Shown here in pieces: positions 35,192 through 43,603 of a stretch of DNA of 59,794 nt. Each line of letters opens with the position of its first letter. The stretch's first letter is position 1. The translations under genes were made by a program, and so were the position numbers. Under the pieces are notes generated by a model that was not told the DNA's origin, did not search any database, and worked only from the letters and a program-made list of their open reading frames with translations. Source of the DNA: an archaeon (GTDB taxonomy: Archaea > Thermoproteota > Nitrososphaeria > Nitrososphaerales > Gagatemarchaeaceae); the NCBI GenBank assembly GCA_021811485.1, contig JAJZOO010000001.1, forward strand, positions 1 through 59,794, written 5' to 3'.

Positions 35192-35632
35192 TCACTGATA
35201 CGGCGAGCCCTTGGTCTCCGAGACGTAGGGCCTGATCCTGGCCTCAATCGTCTGCTTCGGCGCGGCACCCACCAGGCCGTCCACGGGCTCGCCGTCCTTG
35301 AAGACCATGATTGTCGGGATTCCCTGGATGCCGAACTGCTGGGAGGTCAGGGGGTTGTCGTCCACGTTGAGCTTCCCGAAGGTGGCTTTGCCCGCCATCT
35401 CAGTCGCGAGCTCCTCAAGCACCGGGGAAACTACCCTGCACGGGCCGCACCATGGAGCCCAGAAGTCGACCACGACCACCTGGTGCTTCCCTACCACCTC
35501 GCGGAAGTTGGCGTCCGTCAACTCGACGGGCTTCCCGTCGTTCGCGGCAATGCCCGCCTGGGGCTTCGTCCGCTTCAGCATCTCTTCGAACTTCTTCTCG
35601 TTGATCTTCTTCACTTCGTCATCGAACGTCAC
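35192..35632 (-). CDS. trxA: Thioredoxin
   Basis: A protein of 146 aa. The active site WCGPC sits in VVVDFWAPWCGPCR, the cis-proline in IQGIPTIMVF, and the C-terminal helix follows. An N-terminal extension of about 35 residues (charged, AANDGKP) precedes the thioredoxin fold. It reduces disulfides in the cytoplasm. It starts at GTG 35632, 32-40 bp after tctaaatcc. It is convergent with the HTH_10 gene. Confidence 0.94.
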   Translation of the reverse strand: MTFDDEVKKINEKKFEEMLKRTKPQAGIAANDGKPVELTDANFREVVGKHQVVVVDFWAPWCGPCRVVSPVLEELATEMAGKATFGKLNVDDNPLTSQQFGIQGIPTIMVFKDGEPVDGLVGAAPKQTIEARIRPYVSETKGSPYQ

Positions 35633-35714
35633 TCATCGGTCACTTGGCAACACACTGGAGACGGATGGATTTAGACATACAGCCGGCAGCTGCCGGCTCG
35701 TTGCAACACAGACG

Positions 35715-35867
35715 TCACTCAAGGAACTCCCTCAGCTCCTCGAGGATGGGCCTGACGGAGTACTCCAGATTGAGCGCCTCGGAGATGCGGGCCACCCCTC
35801 TGTCGTGCTCGTCAAGGACGCGCGGAAGCACCTTCGAGGTGTCCAGCTCGCCAAACCTACTCGCCAC
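35715..35867 (-). CDS. Possible small helical protein
   Basis: A 50-aa frame starting at GTG 35867: ASRFGELDTSKVLPRVLDEH, then ISEALNLEYSVRPILEELREFLE. The sequence forms amphipathic helices and is richer in Leu, Glu and Val than a shadow frame would be. It starts 18 bp downstream of the carboxypeptidase stop on the same strand. A longer frame overlapping the carboxypeptidase is possible. Function unknown; moderate doubt that it is a gene. Confidence 0.4.
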   Translation of the reverse strand: MASRFGELDTSKVLPRVLDEHDRGVARISEALNLEYSVRPILEELREFLE

Positions 35868-35884
35868 CCTCGCGGCCTCGAGGA

Positions 35885-37363
35885 CTACGCGAACTTCTCG
35901 CTCAGATAGGTCAGGAGCCTTTCGGCGTTGTAGGCCTCCCCGAACACCCTCTCCTGCAGCTCCTTTGGGGGATAGATGGCCCCGAACCTGTGGATCTTGG
36001 ACCCGAGCCACTCCTTGAGTTCGTCGACGTCACCCCCGCTCAAGGCCTCCTGCACGAGCGCTCCCTTCCCCATCTTGTGCCATATCATCGCCGCCACGAT
36101 GTTCCCGAGGGTGTACGTGGCGAAGTAGCCGAAGGACCCTCCGCTCCAGTGCACGTCCTGGAGTGCGCCTTCGGCGTCGCCTCCTGGCCGGATTCCCAGG
36201 TAGCTCTCGAATGTGTCGTTCCAGACCTCTGGAACCTCTGCGACCTTCACTTCGCCCCCGATGATCTTCTTCTCTACCTCGTACCTCACGGCGGTGTGGA
36301 AGTTGTAGGTCAGCTCGTCCGCGTCCACCCTGATGAGGCTCTTCCTGACAGTGTTGAAGTAGAGGTAGAGCTCCTCCGCGTCGTACTTCTCTACGAACGG
36401 GAGGTTCTGCTTGAGTATCGGGCGGACAAGCTTGACGAAATCCCTGCTCCTCCCCACGACGTTCTCCCAAAACCTAGACTGAGACTCGTGCACCCCATAG
36501 GACGCCCCATCGCCCACGGGGGTGTAGGCAAGCTTCGGCCCGAGCCCCAGCCCGTAGATCGCGTGGCCGCTCTCATGGACCGTCGAATAGAGCGACGCTT
36601 TGAAGTCCTTCCCCTCGTATCTGGTCGTGATTCTCACGTCGTCGGGCGCGATCTGAGTGGTGAACGGGTGGGTAGACACGTCCATGCGGAACCTCGTCAT
36701 GGGCATCTTCAGCAGCCCGAGGATCTCTTCGTTCACCTTCTGCATCGCCCCTGTGTCGTAGGTGACCGATTCCAGCGGGTGCTTCGAGGGGTACACTCCG
36801 TCGGCCGCGACTCTCTTGAGGAGCCTCTTGCTCTCCGGTATCAGCACCGCGTAGACCTTGTCGGCGTCCTTCACCGTGAATCCCTCTTCGTAGAGGTCGA
36901 GTAGCGCGTTGTACGGGTGCTTCGCGTAGCCCAGCTTGTCGGCCACCTTCCTCTCGAGCTCGACGATCTTCTCCAGGTGGGGTCTGAACAACTTGAAGTC
37001 TGACCGCTCGCGGGCCGTCCTCCACACGACGGTCGCCTCCGTGGTCTCCCTCTGGAGCTGGTTCACCAATTCCGGCGGGACCTTCAGGTAGTAGTCCAGG
37101 CTCCTCCTCAGCACCCTGACGACCCCCTTCTCCATGTCGTCTAGGTCTCTCGCCTTCTCCGCCTTCCTCACCAGCCCTTCCAGGTCGACGGTCGCCTTCT
37201 GGACCAGCATGGCGAGCTGGCCCGAAGCGATCCCCCTCGCCTTCGCCCCGGACTCGGGCATGTGCGTCTCCGTGTCCCATCCGAGCACAGCCATGGAATG
37301 GCCGAGGGACCACACCTGCTGGTACCTCTTCAGGATGTCACGGACTATGGGATTCTGAGCCAA
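35885..37363 (-). CDS. Carboxypeptidase Taq (M32) metallopeptidase
   Basis: A protein of 492 aa, the normal M32 length. The zinc motif HESGH lies in STVHESGHAIYGLG, and the later ESQSRFWENVVGRS is an M32 signature. The helical clamshell fold cleaves C-terminal amino acids. It starts at TTG 37363 after acataaaaag (27-36 bp upstream). No signal peptide, so cytoplasmic peptide recycling is likely. Confidence 0.94.
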   Translation of the reverse strand: MAQNPIVRDILKRYQQVWSLGHSMAVLGWDTETHMPESGAKARGIASGQLAMLVQKATVDLEGLVRKAEKARDLDDMEKGVVRVLRRSLDYYLKVPPELVNQLQRETTEATVVWRTARERSDFKLFRPHLEKIVELERKVADKLGYAKHPYNALLDLYEEGFTVKDADKVYAVLIPESKRLLKRVAADGVYPSKHPLESVTYDTGAMQKVNEEILGLLKMPMTRFRMDVSTHPFTTQIAPDDVRITTRYEGKDFKASLYSTVHESGHAIYGLGLGPKLAYTPVGDGASYGVHESQSRFWENVVGRSRDFVKLVRPILKQNLPFVEKYDAEELYLYFNTVRKSLIRVDADELTYNFHTAVRYEVEKKIIGGEVKVAEVPEVWNDTFESYLGIRPGGDAEGALQDVHWSGGSFGYFATYTLGNIVAAMIWHKMGKGALVQEALSGGDVDELKEWLGSKIHRFGAIYPPKELQERVFGEAYNAERLLTYLSEKFA

Positions 37364-37450
37364 GGCTGCCCCGACAGTCCGCCGGCCGGACTTTTTATGT
37401 TTGCCACGTCCGCAAGGTTCTAGTCTCAGGCCTGGGCCCCGAGCGGGGAT

Positions 37451-37996
37451 ATGTCCCCGGAAGACCAGGAGACGTGGAAGAGGGCGCTCGCCAGGTTCAG
37501 GGAGGAAAAGGACGAGTTCTTCAGGTCCGACCCAGATTCGCCCTTCCCGCCGGAGGCGAAGCGCGCCTTCCCAGGGCTGAACTACTTCGTGCCTGACCCC
37601 GACTATCGGATGGAAGCGAGGCTGCAGAGGTACCCCAGCCCTGATGGAGTGGTCATGGGAACCAGCAAGGGGACCCGCCAGCTCTTCAATAGGGTGGGCT
37701 TCTTCGACCTGTCAGTGGGGGGTGGAGGGTTCCGGATTCACGCCTACCAGTCTGCCCAGCGGCAAGAGCCCAGCCTCTTCATCCCTTTCAGGGACGCGAC
37801 GTCGGGGGAGGAGAGCTACGGGGCGGCCCGCTACCTGGACCTCGAGGTTGAGCACGACGACGAGTACGCGGTCGACTTCAACTACGCGTACAACCCATAT
37901 TGCGCCTATTCCGACGACTACGTCTGCCCCCTCCCGCCGCAGGAGAACTGGCTCAAGGTCGCAGTGAGAGCGGGGGAGCGGAAGTTCCACGGCTGA
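37451..37996 (+). CDS. DUF1684 family protein
   Basis: A protein of 181 aa. The C-terminal FNYAYNPYCAYSDDYVCPLPPQENWLKVAVRAGERKF is the DUF1684 hallmark, with RDATSGEESYGAARYLDLE before it. The family is widespread in bacteria and has no proven function. It is cytoplasmic, with no signal peptide. The ATG at 37451 was taken because the N-terminus (EDQETWKRALARFREEKDEFF) is typical. Confidence 0.9.
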   Translation: MSPEDQETWKRALARFREEKDEFFRSDPDSPFPPEAKRAFPGLNYFVPDPDYRMEARLQRYPSPDGVVMGTSKGTRQLFNRVGFFDLSVGGGGFRIHAYQSAQRQEPSLFIPFRDATSGEESYGAARYLDLEVEHDDEYAVDFNYAYNPYCAYSDDYVCPLPPQENWLKVAVRAGERKFHG

Positions 37997-38111
37997 CCCG
38001 GCGCCGCTCAGCCAGGGGCGCCTCGGAGAGTTCCTCCCGCGAAGAGGCGTCGAGCGCACCAGGCTGCCCTTCGATTTCATGGAGGGCCTTCCGAAGCCCC
38101 TCCGCGGCCAT
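37953..38111 (-). CDS. Possible 52-aa protein
   Basis: This frame gives MAAEGLRKALHEIEGQPGAL, then DASSREELSEAPLAERRR and a less protein-like end. The ATG at 38111 lies 24-32 bp from the AT-rich box at 38135-38143, which also fits sfsA in the other direction. The last 44 bp overlap DUF1684 on the opposite strand. It has helical character and no recognised family. Confidence 0.35.
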   Translation of the reverse strand: MAAEGLRKALHEIEGQPGALDASSREELSEAPLAERRRVSRGTSAPPLSLRP

Positions 38112-38134
38112 GGCAGAGCGGGCGCCACGCGCGG

Positions 38135-38143
38135 CTAATAACG
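38135..38143. promoter_or_regulatory. TATA-like box upstream of sfsA, possibly bidirectional
   Basis: The string ctaataacg lies 26-34 bp before the sfsA ATG (38169). On the minus strand it lies 24-32 bp before the small ORF at 38111. Confidence 0.4.
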
Positions 38144-38168
38144 TCGGTCATTGCCCTGCCGGACGACA

Positions 38169-38951
38169 ATGGGCACCAGACCAGCCTACAGGTTCCCCAG
38201 TCCACTCCTGAGGGGGACAATCCTGTCGAGGCCTAACAGGTTCGTCATGCTCGTGAAGTCCCGGGGGAAGGTGCTCCGATGCCACTGCCCCACCACGGGG
38301 AGGCTGGGCGACCTTGAGCCCGCAGGGCTCCCATGCCTCTACTCCAAGGCCTCAAACAGGCAGCGCAAGACCGCCTACACGGTCGAAGCGATTTCCACGA
38401 CAGGGGGACGGGACTGGATCGGCATCAACCAGACGGCCGCCAACCGGTACTTCGAGTTCTTCCTAAAGCGCGGGTCCCTCTTCCATCTGGCCTCGGGCCG
38501 TGTTCGGAGGGAGGTCGTGTTGGGGTCTTCGCGCATCGACTTCATGGTCGGGGACGCGTACGTCGAAGTGAAGACTCCGCTGATAACGCTCCCCGCGGGG
38601 GACGGAGCCGCGAGGAAGAGGAGCAGCAGGTTCGATTCCTTCGACAGGCTGATCCGGCACATGGGCGACCTCAGACGGTCCCTCGCGGACGGAAGGAGGG
38701 CCAAGATAGTCCTCTGTTATCTGTACGACGCTGAGCCCTTCAGCCCTCCTCCGCCCAACGACTCGAACAGCAGGATACTGGCCGCCGCCAGGTCGGCCGA
38801 GGACGCTGGGGTAGAGAGATGGCAGGTGAATCTGAGGGTGACGAAGGATGGCGTGTCTCTCATCCGGTACTTCAGGAGCCGCCCATACGGAGTCCATGTC
38901 AGCGGCAGGCCACGGCCGGTCAGCTCTCCGCGGGCGCCTTCAGGGCGTTGA
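38169..38951 (+). CDS. sfsA: SfsA family protein
   Basis: A protein of 260 aa. It has the OB-fold N-terminus (LLRGTILSRPNRFVMLVKS), the CHCPTTGRLGDL block, and the nuclease-like core with IDFMVGDAYVEVKTPLI, where Asp, Glu and Lys resemble a PD-(D/E)xK site. SfsA is a DNA-binding, probably nuclease-related protein first noted for sugar fermentation effects in E. coli. The C-terminal tail beyond about residue 240 is extended and overlaps the RNase H-like gene on the opposite strand by 32 bp. Confidence 0.85.
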   Translation: MGTRPAYRFPSPLLRGTILSRPNRFVMLVKSRGKVLRCHCPTTGRLGDLEPAGLPCLYSKASNRQRKTAYTVEAISTTGGRDWIGINQTAANRYFEFFLKRGSLFHLASGRVRREVVLGSSRIDFMVGDAYVEVKTPLITLPAGDGAARKRSSRFDSFDRLIRHMGDLRRSLADGRRAKIVLCYLYDAEPFSPPPPNDSNSRILAAARSAEDAGVERWQVNLRVTKDGVSLIRYFRSRPYGVHVSGRPRPVSSPRAPSGR

Positions 38952-39333
38952 CATATTCCGTGACCACCTGGTGGGCAGGGTTGGACTGTAAAGCTTCGAG
39001 CCTGACCTTGGGATGCGAACGCAGGGTCTCCCGCAGTCTCCGGAGAAGCTCGCTCGGGTTCTTCGCCCTGTCCCTCCTGGCCTCAGAGACCACCGACTCA
39101 TGGTCGCACACAACGGTGAACCTGCCTAGGAGCCCCAGCTCCTCGATCGCAAAGAGGATTGCCAGGACCTCGGCGTCATCGGTCTCCTGGGCCTCCACCC
39201 GCTTCACGTTCTTCCTCCCGCTGCCGTCGACCACGTAACCGACGTAGGCTTCCTTCGGTAGCGACGGGTCATGCATGTTCAGAATCTTGGCGTCGACATA
39301 GACCCTGACGGGCCTGCGTCCGGGGATCCGCAT
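38920..39333 (-). CDS. RNase HI-like protein
   Basis: A protein of 137 aa. VRVYVDAKILN holds the first Asp, AETDDAEVLAILFAIEEL-type sequence (QETDDAEVLAIL) the Glu, and FTVVCDHESVVSEA the second Asp, as in RNase H folds. The last catalytic position may be the late histidine and Asn-Pro region (SNPAHQVVTEY). It probably cleaves RNA in RNA-DNA hybrids, though activity is not proven. The frame is open to 40065 but the ATG at 39333 follows the TATA box and gives a proper N-terminus. Confidence 0.8.
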   Translation of the reverse strand: MRIPGRRPVRVYVDAKILNMHDPSLPKEAYVGYVVDGSGRKNVKRVEAQETDDAEVLAILFAIEELGLLGRFTVVCDHESVVSEARRDRAKNPSELLRRLRETLRSHPKVRLEALQSNPAHQVVTEYVNALKAPAES

Positions 39334-39364
39334 GCTGAAACTGGTCGCCGGAAGTCCTCCCCCA

Positions 39365-39374
39365 CTTAAATAAC
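39365..39374. promoter_or_regulatory. TATA-like box between RNase H-like gene and DUF973 gene
   Basis: The string cttaaataac lies 21-30 bp before the ATG at 39395 on the plus strand. It lies 32-41 bp before the ATG at 39333 on the minus strand. Confidence 0.45.
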
Positions 39375-39394
39375 TCAGACGCCACCTTCGCTCT

Positions 39395-40117
39395 ATGGCC
39401 ACGGAGCCTCCTTCGGTACCTGCTGCACCGCAGAGTGCCGATGGGCGCGAAGTCTCGGCTCTTGGGATGATGCTCTGGTTCGGCGTCCTGCAGTTGGCGG
39501 GGTTGGTTGCCGGATGGGCCGCCAGCTTGTACCTCTTCGGGGGGGCGTTCTCAAGCTTCACCGCATTCCCCCAGGTCCGGAACGCGACTTCGGTCCAGAC
39601 CGCGGCGGCGCTGGGGCCGGCGATCCGGAGCATGACCTTGGTCCTCCCGGTCACGGGCGCAGTGGAAATAATCGCGCTCGCGATTCTCGCCATAGGCTTC
39701 TGGGGCCTCAGGAGGGTCGACCGGACGTTCTCGGTGCCATCCATCCTTACCATTGTCATGGTAGTGGGAGGGGGGCTGGCTGTGGCTGGAGGGGTCGGCT
39801 TCTTCGGCTCAGTCAGTAACATCATAACCCAGGCGCCGACAGCTTCCGCGTCGCTCTCCTCGGCAGAGTTTTCTTCCGCCGTGGCATCACTCTTCATCGC
39901 CTTCTTCATGCTCGCGATCGGAGGGCTGCTGACCCTGATCGGTTTCATCGGGGGGGAACTCCTCGGGCTCTGGAGGGCGGGCAGCAGGTACAACGAGACG
40001 CTGCTCAAGCTGGGCGCCATCTTCACCATCATCCCCTTCCTCAACTTGGCCGCTCCAGTGCTCATAATCGTCGGCGCGAGTCAGGCTAGGAGCAGGTTGC
40101 GAGCCGGCACCGCCTGA
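39395..40117 (+). CDS. DUF973-like membrane protein
   Basis: A protein of 240 aa with five hydrophobic segments. The C-terminal block GLWRAGSRYNETLLKLGAIFTIIPFLNLAAPVLIIVGA resembles DUF973, a family best known from Crenarchaeota. The loop between helices 1 and 2 faces outside and has an NATS sequon. Function unknown. Confidence 0.75.
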   Translation: MATEPPSVPAAPQSADGREVSALGMMLWFGVLQLAGLVAGWAASLYLFGGAFSSFTAFPQVRNATSVQTAAALGPAIRSMTLVLPVTGAVEIIALAILAIGFWGLRRVDRTFSVPSILTIVMVVGGGLAVAGGVGFFGSVSNIITQAPTASASLSSAEFSSAVASLFIAFFMLAIGGLLTLIGFIGGELLGLWRAGSRYNETLLKLGAIFTIIPFLNLAAPVLIIVGASQARSRLRAGTA

Positions 40118-40163
40118 GGCAAGGGGCTTCGACCGACTCCGGACGCTGGGGAGTGACGTCGGC

Positions 40164-40355
40164 ATGCTCTCCCCGCTCCCCCGGGGAAAAGATACTCGAC
40201 ATAGGCGCGGGGAGAGAGGAGACAGCCGCCCTGGCGATGGAGGACAAAGCGTCCAGGTCCACGCGGTCGACGCTTCGGGCCTGTTCCAGGTCGTCAGGAC
40301 GGCTGACTTCGGCTCACGCTATCTGATGGCCTTTACGCGACTCCAAGCAACTTGA
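40164..40355 (+). pseudogene. Remnant of a SAM-dependent methyltransferase
   Basis: One plus-strand frame reads PGEKILDIGAGREETAALAMEDK, a clear motif I with GAG; a second frame continues VQVHAVDASGLFQVV, the typical next strand with its acidic residue. Adding one G after GACAAA would join them as MEDKGVQVHAVDAS. The remnant ends soon after at a stop. It looks like a truncated, frameshifted methyltransferase rather than a working gene. The break could also be a sequence error, but the missing C-terminal two thirds argues for decay. Confidence 0.6.
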
Positions 40356-40393
40356 AATCCGCCGCAATCTGACTGTATGCCAGGCAGGACAAG

Positions 40394-41080
40394 TTGCCGC
40401 ACTACATCCTCGGACCGAATCCTGTGGAGTATTCAGTGGTGAAAGGGACAAGCAACAGATACACCTACTTCCGCTTCCGACCTGACCTGACCCTGGAAGT
40501 GGTGCTCCCGAGGGGGAGGACGGTGGACGTCGAGAAGGCCATCAGAGACAAAGCCCCCTGGCTGAGGAGGGAGTACGAACGGATGGCCATGACGAAGCAG
40601 ATCCTCCGCCCCGACGCTGTAATGGTCGGGGGGGAGATGCTCACGGCAGTCTTCCACGACCGCGCTGGGGACTTGCTTGTCCCGGACCCCTCTCGGGGGG
40701 TCGTGGATGTCTACACCGATGACCGAAGGAGGTTCAAGGAGCTCGTCCGGAGGTGGTTCCTCCGCGAGACTTCAGCCTACGTCGTGCGGAAGGTTGCCGA
40801 GCTGGCCCCGAGGGTGGGCGCGAAGCCGGCTAGGGTGGACGTGAGGGAGATGGGCAAGTGGGGCTACTGCACCAGGGGTGGCAGGCTTTCGTTCAGCTGG
40901 CAGCTCATAGCCCTCCCTGAGCGTCTCAGGGAGTATGTGGTCCTGCACGAGCTCACCCATCTGCTCGAGTTCAACCATTCCACCGCCTTCAGGAGGAGAC
41001 TCGGCGCCCTCCTCCCCGGCTTCCGTGACCTCGAGGGGGAGCTGGATCTCATCTCTCCCTACGACAGGTTCTCGCCCTGA
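40394..41080 (+). CDS. YgjP-like (DUF45) metallopeptidase domain protein
   Basis: A protein of 228 aa. VVLHELTHLLEFNHS is an HExxH zinc site followed by the downstream H of the family; GKWGYCTRGGRLSFSWQLIALPE precedes it, as in YgjP/WLM-like proteins. The N-terminus is a beta-rich region. It may be a protease acting on cytoplasmic targets; substrates unknown. It starts at TTG 40394; no clear TATA box is seen. Confidence 0.85.
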   Translation: MPHYILGPNPVEYSVVKGTSNRYTYFRFRPDLTLEVVLPRGRTVDVEKAIRDKAPWLRREYERMAMTKQILRPDAVMVGGEMLTAVFHDRAGDLLVPDPSRGVVDVYTDDRRRFKELVRRWFLRETSAYVVRKVAELAPRVGAKPARVDVREMGKWGYCTRGGRLSFSWQLIALPERLREYVVLHELTHLLEFNHSTAFRRRLGALLPGFRDLEGELDLISPYDRFSP

Positions 41081-41114
41081 CATCAAGACCCATTCGTCTG
41101 GCGCCAGAGCTCGG

Positions 41115-41291
41115 TCAGGCGCCCCGTTCTTGTTTCCTGAACTTCCGCCTGTTCCTGAGGCTTACGACGACGTAGAGTATGAAGATGACGGCGATTACCA
41201 CCGGGCTCGCGAAGAGCCTGAAGTAGACGAGCACGATTACGGCGGCAGCGATGACAGGCAGGGAGAGGAGGAGCTTGGCTCTTGGGGACAT
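41115..41291 (-). CDS. Small two-helix membrane protein
   Basis: A protein of 58 aa with two hydrophobic helices (LLLSLPVIAAAVIVLVYF and FASPVVIAVIFILYVVVSL) and a strongly basic tail (RNRRKFRKQERGA). The ATG at 41291 lies 24-32 bp after tatttatca. Longer frames upstream are not protein-like. Function unknown. Confidence 0.65.
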   Translation of the reverse strand: MSPRAKLLLSLPVIAAAVIVLVYFRLFASPVVIAVIFILYVVVSLRNRRKFRKQERGA

Positions 41292-41808
41292 CGGCCGCCT
41301 GGGGGCCGGGAACCTGTGATAAATACCGAAGCCGAGCGGTGAGGCCGGCAGCCGGCGGACGGCACGTTTACCGGCGCGTGGCCCCGGGAGCTGAAGAATG
41401 ACTTCCCAGAGACCGTGAGCCCCACGACCGTTGTAGCCTTCGACTACCCTAGGAAGAAGCTCACGGGCCGCAAGAGCCTGAAGCCGCTGTCGACTGTGAC
41501 CTTCGTGGAGAAGTTCGGGAAACCCCCCGGAGAGCTCTCTCGGCGGCAACGAAGGGCCTCGCCCTTCAGCCGATGCATGAATGCGTCGATCTTCACCGAG
41601 GCGGCAAATCGGGAGCCGTGGGCAGGATGTGTGGACCAACGAGGAGTTCGAGAGTCAGGCGTTGGCAAGGCATTCCCCGCCGCCTGGAGGCGCCCTGGCC
41701 TACGTCAAGGGCTTGGACAAGAGCTGCCTCCAGTCCGCAGGCGGTTACTTCACGGTGTGCCAACCCAGTCGGAGACGGGCGGGCTGGCCGCCGGTCTGCC
41801 TCGGCAGA
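41292..41808. other. Gap with scattered coding-like fragments
   Basis: No intact gene is convincing over these 517 bp. Two plus-strand stretches in different frames look coding: TTVVAFDYPRKKLTGRKSL, then VTFVEKFGKPPGELSRR near 41418-41550, and DVWTNEEFESQALARHSPPP, then YVKGLDKSCLQSAGGYFTV near 41627-41760. They may be a decayed gene. The TATA box of the small membrane protein lies at 41314-41323. Confidence 0.35.
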
Positions 41809-42711
41809 TTAGGCGTAGCGCTGCTGCCTGAGCCAGGAATGTATGGCGAGGGTGGCCACCGCCTCCATGGTGGTGTTCCTCTCCTCAGCCGCTTTGCGAA
41901 GGCCGTCGGCGACCCTCGGGTCCAGCAGGATTTCGAGCTTGACGGCGTGGAGGTACGCTGCTTCCTTCTTGATGTCTTCCACGGGGCGCTGCGGGGCCAT
42001 GACGAAGTGACTCACCACGTTCTCTGCCTCGGGGGTGGTCATCGGCGCGATGGTCTCGGCCAGCTCCTTCAGCTGCGTGGCCCTCTCCCTCTTGGGGAGC
42101 TCCTGGACGGTCGATGCCTCCTCGGCCCGGTGGAGGAACGTCGCGTGCCTCACGGGCAAAACACCCTCCTTTCGCTCTTTGGGAAGGGGGGCCTGCTTGA
42201 CGGTGATGTCGGCTCTGGTCTCCCTTCTTATGTTGCGCACGACCTCGACCGCGCTTATCCTGTCTTCCACATATCTCCTTGACTTGCCGAGGGCCCTGGC
42301 GACCTGTTCGGACGTGCCATAGGCGCGCGGGTTAGCTTTCTTCAGCGCCAGGATGGCGTCGTACTCCTCTTCGGGCTCGATGTCCCTCCTCTGGATGTTC
42401 TCGACGAGGGAGACTATGATCGCTTCTTCATCGGTCATGGGCCTCACTATCGATGGCATCTTCTTGAGCCCGGCGATTTTCGCAGCCTCGAACCTTCGCG
42501 ACCCGACGACCAGCTCGTACCTTCCGCCGATGGGCCTGGCGAGCACGGGTTCCAGGATTCCCTTCTCCTTTACCGAGTCTACGAGGTCTCCGACGTCCCC
42601 CGGCGACTTGCGGACGTTGGTCTTCCCAACGAACAGCTTCGATATCTCGACTGACACTATGCTCCCGGTCTGCTCCTTCCAGTTCTCCTGCGCCGAGCTG
42701 AACTTCGCCAT
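41809..42711 (-). CDS. parB: ParB/Spo0J-like partition protein
   Basis: A protein of 300 aa. The N-terminal ParB domain has EISKLFVGKTNVRKSPGDVGDLVDSVKEKGILEPVLARPIGGRYELVVGSRRFEAAK and VENIQRRDIEPEEE, where the GxRR and ENxQR boxes bind CTP in bacterial ParB. A helix-turn-helix follows (TSEQVARALGKSRRYVEDRI). The C-terminal 60 residues are helical (LDPRVADGLRKAAEERNTTMEAVATLAIHSWL) and resemble a dimerisation or ribbon-helix region. No ParA gene is adjacent. Chromosome segregation or nucleoid organisation is likely. Confidence 0.92.
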   Translation of the reverse strand: MAKFSSAQENWKEQTGSIVSVEISKLFVGKTNVRKSPGDVGDLVDSVKEKGILEPVLARPIGGRYELVVGSRRFEAAKIAGLKKMPSIVRPMTDEEAIIVSLVENIQRRDIEPEEEYDAILALKKANPRAYGTSEQVARALGKSRRYVEDRISAVEVVRNIRRETRADITVKQAPLPKERKEGVLPVRHATFLHRAEEASTVQELPKRERATQLKELAETIAPMTTPEAENVVSHFVMAPQRPVEDIKKEAAYLHAVKLEILLDPRVADGLRKAAEERNTTMEAVATLAIHSWLRQQRYA

Positions 42712-42812
42712 GGTGGGCCAAACCGTCGAATCCTGCGGCTCCTCTTAAGAATATCCGGCCGCGTCACGCGGGACGGCTTCAATTTTATACCTGCTCCCCT
42801 GTCCTCGCGTAG

Positions 42813-43202
42813 ATGCTCACCAAGGAGGAGATGGCGAAGAAGAAGGCTCAGCTGGACCGGGAGGCCGTTGACGTCTGCTTCCTCAAGGGGACGGAGGCGC
42901 CTTTCACAGGCAAATACTGGGACAGCCACGAGGCCGGGGTCTATCACTGCGTGGTCTGCGGCGCCCCGCTTTTCAGCTCGGACACCAAGTTCGAGTCGGG
43001 CACGGGGTGGCCCAGCTTCTTCCGGCCTGTCTCAGAAACCGCGATCAAGGAAGAGGCCGACCGCAGCTTCGGGATGACCAGGACAGAGGTTACGTGCGCC
43101 AACTGCGGCGTCCATCTGGGTCACGTGTTCGACGACGGCCCCAAGCCTACCGGGCTCCGCTACTGCATGAACTCCGCGGCCTTGGAATTCAGGAAGGCCT
43201 GA
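42813..43202 (+). CDS. msrB: Peptide-methionine (R)-S-oxide reductase
   Basis: A protein of 129 aa. The catalytic cysteine is in [11 protein letters not shown] near the C-terminus; two CxxC pairs (CVVC, CANC) bind structural zinc; GTGWPSF and [13 protein letters not shown] complete the signature. It repairs oxidised methionine with thioredoxin, and trxA lies in the same window. A TATA-like ttttatacc lies about 23-30 bp before the ATG. Confidence 0.95.
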   Translation: MLTKEEMAKKKAQLDREAVDVCFLKGTEAPFTGKYWDSHEAGVYHCVVCGAPLFSSDTKFESGTGWPSFFRPVSETAIKEEADRSFGMTRTEVTCANCGVHLGHVFDDGPKPTGLRYCMNSAALEFRKA

Positions 43203-43603
43203 GCTCCGGTCGCAGCCGCGGTGCCGACGTGGACGCAGCCTACAGCCGTACACCCGAGGCGGGAGCAATGAATCTGGGGCCTTCCGCCCCCCAGGCCGAA
43301 AGGGCCAGGCCCGGAGAGGCGTCAGACGCCTGGGGAATCATTGGTTGGTCACGACCGCGGGGATCAGGCCATAGCTGAGGGAAGGCCGGCGCAGACCGGC
43401 AGAGGCGCCTTCACGCCTCCGGAGACCCCTAGTTAATCCGTTTGGCAATCATCGAACAAACTCCAAAGAACACATCGGCGGTCGACGATGTAGATAACCA
43501 GAGACGTGGCCAGATGGGCTGGCTAATTTTGGTTTACCAAAAGGGGATGCCGTTTTGACAGCCTATCCCTTAGGGCCCTTCCACGGGGGATTTTCTGAGT
43601 AAC
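43203..43603. other. Hairpin-rich then AT-rich intergenic region
   Basis: No protein gene is seen. The left half holds several inverted repeats: 43274-43294 (CTGGGG/CCCCAG), 43317-43331 (AGGCGT/ACGCCT), a closing pair 43266-43271 with 43338-43343 (CAATGA/TCATTG), and 43385-43400 (GCCGG/CCGGC). A structured RNA is possible but I could not match it to a known class. The right half (43430-43600) is AT-rich compared with its surroundings, and carries a palindrome. Confidence 0.35.
43528..43543. repeat. Palindrome upstream of phage-like gene
   Basis: TTTTGGT-TT-ACCAAAA, with 7-bp perfect arms. It lies 60-76 bp before the ATG at 43604 in a locally AT-rich stretch. It could be an operator or a terminator-like element; no protein partner is indicated. 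Confidence 0.5.

Noticed and set aside
43203-43430. SRP RNA
   Set aside because: A GGGAGCAA string and several hairpins occur, but the conserved helix 8 tetraloop arrangement and end pairing of SRP RNA were not found.
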